Virus record (IMG/VR): IMGVR_UViG_3300043397_000019
Coordinates: 1 to 37,021 of that record
DNA length: 37,021 nt
Direction: 5' to 3' (one strand)
Source of the DNA: a virus
The notes below the pieces were generated by a model. It was not told where the DNA came from, did no database searches, and saw nothing but the letters and a program-made list of their open reading frames with translations. Positions 35,269 through 37,021 of this stretch are shown here, piece by piece (within the stretch, counting starts at the first letter, position 1; every line of letters starts with the position of its first letter). Made by a program: the position numbers and the translations under genes.

Positions 35269-36700
35269 TGGTGCCGCTCAAGATCAGTTCGGCACCCATG
35301 ATAGCGATTTTCACGGGGTCAGTGCCCGACACCTCGTACACCCGATCACGCAGCTTCAGGGTCATGCCCAGACGACGCCAGAACACACGGCGATAGTATT
35401 CGCCGATCTTGCCCATCTTGGACCAGTGCTCGTTCGACCAGGTGTGACCACCATCGTCAGACCAGCGCAGCATGATCTCAGGATCGCTGCCTTGGCCATC
35501 GTTCAGGCCGGTGCCTGACTCAATGTCGAGTTGGAGGCTGTGCTGCGCGGTGCGCTTGAGGTTGTTTTGCCCAGTGGGCAGGGCACGCCAAGACCGCAGC
35601 CACTTTTGGATGCTGCCGTTGTCCGAATAGTCGTCCAAGTCAAAAGCGTAGATGTTGCCGTTCTCAAAGTCGCCCACGACGACTTTGTTGTTGAACGCCA
35701 TCTGGCAGTTGCTGCGGTGGCGGGTAAACGCGCCGTTGACAAACCCGGCACGCTCATGCCAAGCCTGAGTCGCTGCATCGTACACCCAGGTGGTGTTGGC
35801 CGACGGGAAAATCAGGACGTAAAAGCTGTGGCCGTCTTGCTGGTAGGTGTAGGCCACGGCGTCCGAGATGTCGGCGTACTGCTGGATCTGCCATTCGACA
35901 GCATGGGTCGAGATGCGCACGCCGGAATAGCCGTTGGCGCGGTAGACCATGCCCTGACCACGACGATCACGGCCCAGCCAGAACAGACCGTTGTCCATCT
36001 TGGCCACCGAGAACGGGGCAGCGCAACCCAACTCGTTGAACGCGCCCTGGATGCGCTGGAGTGGGAAATCGGTGGCCCCGGTGTCGTACCAGACCTCAAT
36101 CGAGTTGGTGCCAAAGGCCCAGATCTCGCGGAAGTTGGACGCCACGGCCACCAGACCGTCAGGAGAGCCTTCGGTGCTAGCAAAGTCCAACGGGTCGATG
36201 GATGTGCCATCAAGAATGGCAGTCACCCACATCTTCTGGCTGTTGGGTTCGTTGAACACGAAGTAGCCGTCCAAATAGCATACGGTCACCGCGCCGGGAA
36301 AGTCAGCGTCGGTGATCTGACCGAACCCGCCGGTCGTGTTGTTGTAGATGTAGCTCGGGCCGTTGCAGGCAATGAACAGCTGGGTGCCGTTGTCGGCCAT
36401 GCTGACAGGCCCAGTGCCGCTGACGTTGCCAATTTTGGTGGCAGCGTAAGCGTTGTCAATTTTGTACAGCTCAATGCCCGACACCACAAAACCTACGCCG
36501 TCGTCTGACGAGAACGCCCACAGGCCACGGATCGGACCAAAGCCGACCGAGTTCAGCAGCTTGAGGCCGGGGGCGCGGTTCAGAAACGCAGGCTCTTTGC
36601 CTGCCTCTGGCACGATCTCGGGGAACAAGTTGACCATCCGGGCATCCGCAGCGTTGACGCTGCGGGCCACGTAGCTGGAGCCGAGGATCGGGGAGTCCAT
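35261..36700 (-). CDS. P22 gp10-like tail hub / packaged-DNA stabilisation protein
   Basis: The 479-residue protein (P22 gp10 is 472) opens with 'SPILGSSYVARSVNAADARMVNLFPEIVPEAGKEPAFLNRAPGLKLL', a signature of the gp10 family. It goes on with beta-propeller-like blades ('GVGFVVSGIELYKID', 'GREIWAFGTNSIEVWYDTGATDFPLQRIQGA', 'GHSFYVLIFPSANTTWVYDAATQAWHER') and ends in 'EIMLRWSDDGGHTWSNEHWSKMGKIGEYYRRVFWRRLG'. It should form the hexameric hub below gp4 that keeps packaged DNA in and binds the spikes. The start overlaps the gp4-like stop (ATGA). Confidence 0.88.
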   Translation of the reverse strand: MDSPILGSSYVARSVNAADARMVNLFPEIVPEAGKEPAFLNRAPGLKLLNSVGFGPIRGLWAFSSDDGVGFVVSGIELYKIDNAYAATKIGNVSGTGPVSMADNGTQLFIACNGPSYIYNNTTGGFGQITDADFPGAVTVCYLDGYFVFNEPNSQKMWVTAILDGTSIDPLDFASTEGSPDGLVAVASNFREIWAFGTNSIEVWYDTGATDFPLQRIQGAFNELGCAAPFSVAKMDNGLFWLGRDRRGQGMVYRANGYSGVRISTHAVEWQIQQYADISDAVAYTYQQDGHSFYVLIFPSANTTWVYDAATQAWHERAGFVNGAFTRHRSNCQMAFNNKVVVGDFENGNIYAFDLDDYSDNGSIQKWLRSWRALPTGQNNLKRTAQHSLQLDIESGTGLNDGQGSDPEIMLRWSDDGGHTWSNEHWSKMGKIGEYYRRVFWRRLGMTLKLRDRVYEVSGTDPVKIAIMGAELILSGTNA

Positions 36701-37021
36701 CAGTAGTTACCGGCGTAGATGTTGAAGCGCTGGCGGTTGGCAACCAGTGCGTATGGCATGGCCATCACATCGTCAGGGTTGTTGATGCGCTTGAGGTCGC
36801 GCTTGCTGGTCATGGCGATGCGCTGCACCTGCGGGCTTGGCTCCACGCCAAACTCGGGGGCAATCTCCATTGCCAGGTTGTACGTGAACGCACGCAGGTA
36901 ACCTGGTGGGAAGTACAGCGGCGTGGCAAGATCAGCCGGTTGATTCAATTCTTCAATCGACACAAAATGCCATTCCAAGTCCTGTGTGGGACGTGGGTAA
37001 ATGAACATCTCGGCGTTGGGA
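36700..37021 (-). CDS. 3' part of gp4-like gene (continues from position 694)
   Basis: Read on the minus strand from the right edge, this is the last ~107 codons of the gp4-like gene, ending 'RQRFNIYAGNY' and TGA at 36700-36702. Its frame is the same as that of the copy at 1-302, and it differs in protein only by Pro for Asn in 'LATPLYFPPG'. The apparent ATG at 37008 is an internal methionine, not the start. On the closed circle this completes the gene that begins at 694. Confidence 0.8.
   Translation of the reverse strand, partial: PNAEMFIYPRPTQDLEWHFVSIEELNQPADLATPLYFPPGYLRAFTYNLAMEIAPEFGVEPSPQVQRIAMTSKRDLKRINNPDDVMAMPYALVANRQRFNIYAGNY
36720..37021. repeat. Right copy of imperfect terminal overlap
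   Basis: It matches 1-302 except at 8 positions (equivalents of 128, 137, 182 and 199-203). The block of five changed bases in a row is more than sequencing noise and keeps the reading frame, so two natural alleles are likely represented. Confidence 0.85.

Noticed and set aside
36720-37021. Genuine direct terminal repeats of a linear genome
   Set aside because: The two copies differ at 8 positions and cut through a gene that is complete only when joined, so circular closure fits better.

Overview
The window is an essentially complete tailed-phage genome of about 36.7 kb that closes on itself. Bases 1-302 are repeated at 36720-37021 with 294 of 302 positions identical, and joining them restores one open reading frame (a P22 gp4-like gene) that each end shows only in part. 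The virion genes are those of a P22-like short-tailed phage: gp1-like portal, gp5-like coat with separate scaffolding protein, gp4-like and gp10-like connector proteins, a tailspike with a P22-type head-binding region, and ejection-type proteins. The host is probably a Gram-negative proteobacterium. This is inferred from sigma70-type promoters, Shine-Dalgarno use, moderately high GC and an M15 endolysin with a GTA-type holin; a freshwater betaproteobacterium is a guess, not shown. The imperfect overlap suggests assembly from a mixed natural population. I see no integrase, excisionase, attachment site or CI-type repressor, so a lytic life style is the simpler reading.

Layout on the circle. The late genes all lie on the minus strand, in one run from 12334 down to 1 and on through 37021-27376. 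In order of transcription they are small and large terminase, a Lys/Ala-rich small protein, a GroES-like protein, portal, two small genes, tailspike, a fibre-like protein, a sigma70-like promoter, scaffold, an HNH endonuclease, coat, three small virion-type genes separated by UUCG-tetraloop hairpins, the gp4-like and gp10-like proteins, a repeat-containing fibre, small proteins, three ejection-type proteins, membrane proteins, holin and M15 endolysin.

Between the small terminase gene and 12933 is a roughly 580-bp non-coding control region. It holds three copies of an 11-bp ACCCANTGGGT palindrome (two more flank the promoter at 13460-13490), a 20-bp direct repeat, a tandem ATTCTC array resembling a Fur box, and a perfect 10-bp-arm inverted repeat. 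Rightward from there (12933-15845) runs a set of small early genes: an HNH-like protein, a very acidic protein, four short overlapping genes including hydrophobic peptides, an HTH regulator and a zinc-ribbon-like protein. The primase-polymerase/DUF3987 gene (15846-18323) runs leftward behind a 14-codon leader peptide.

A divergent promoter with a concentric dyad (18434-18474) separates the primase gene from the rightward replication and metabolism operon (18491-27388). That operon encodes an RHH regulator, an Ala/Pro-rich linker protein, a DUF2800 nuclease, a DUF2815 putative ssDNA-binding protein, a family-B DNA polymerase, an HNH/AP2 endonuclease, DUF3310, a VRR-NUC nuclease, an SNF2-like helicase, a MazG-like pyrophosphohydrolase, a glutaredoxin and small unknowns. 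Three rightward early promoters share an unusual format: a TTGNCN -35, a 19-bp spacer and an extended -10 of the form TGNTACANT. This could be a common early regulon.

Functional assignments rest on motifs and remembered family features; no database search was run.
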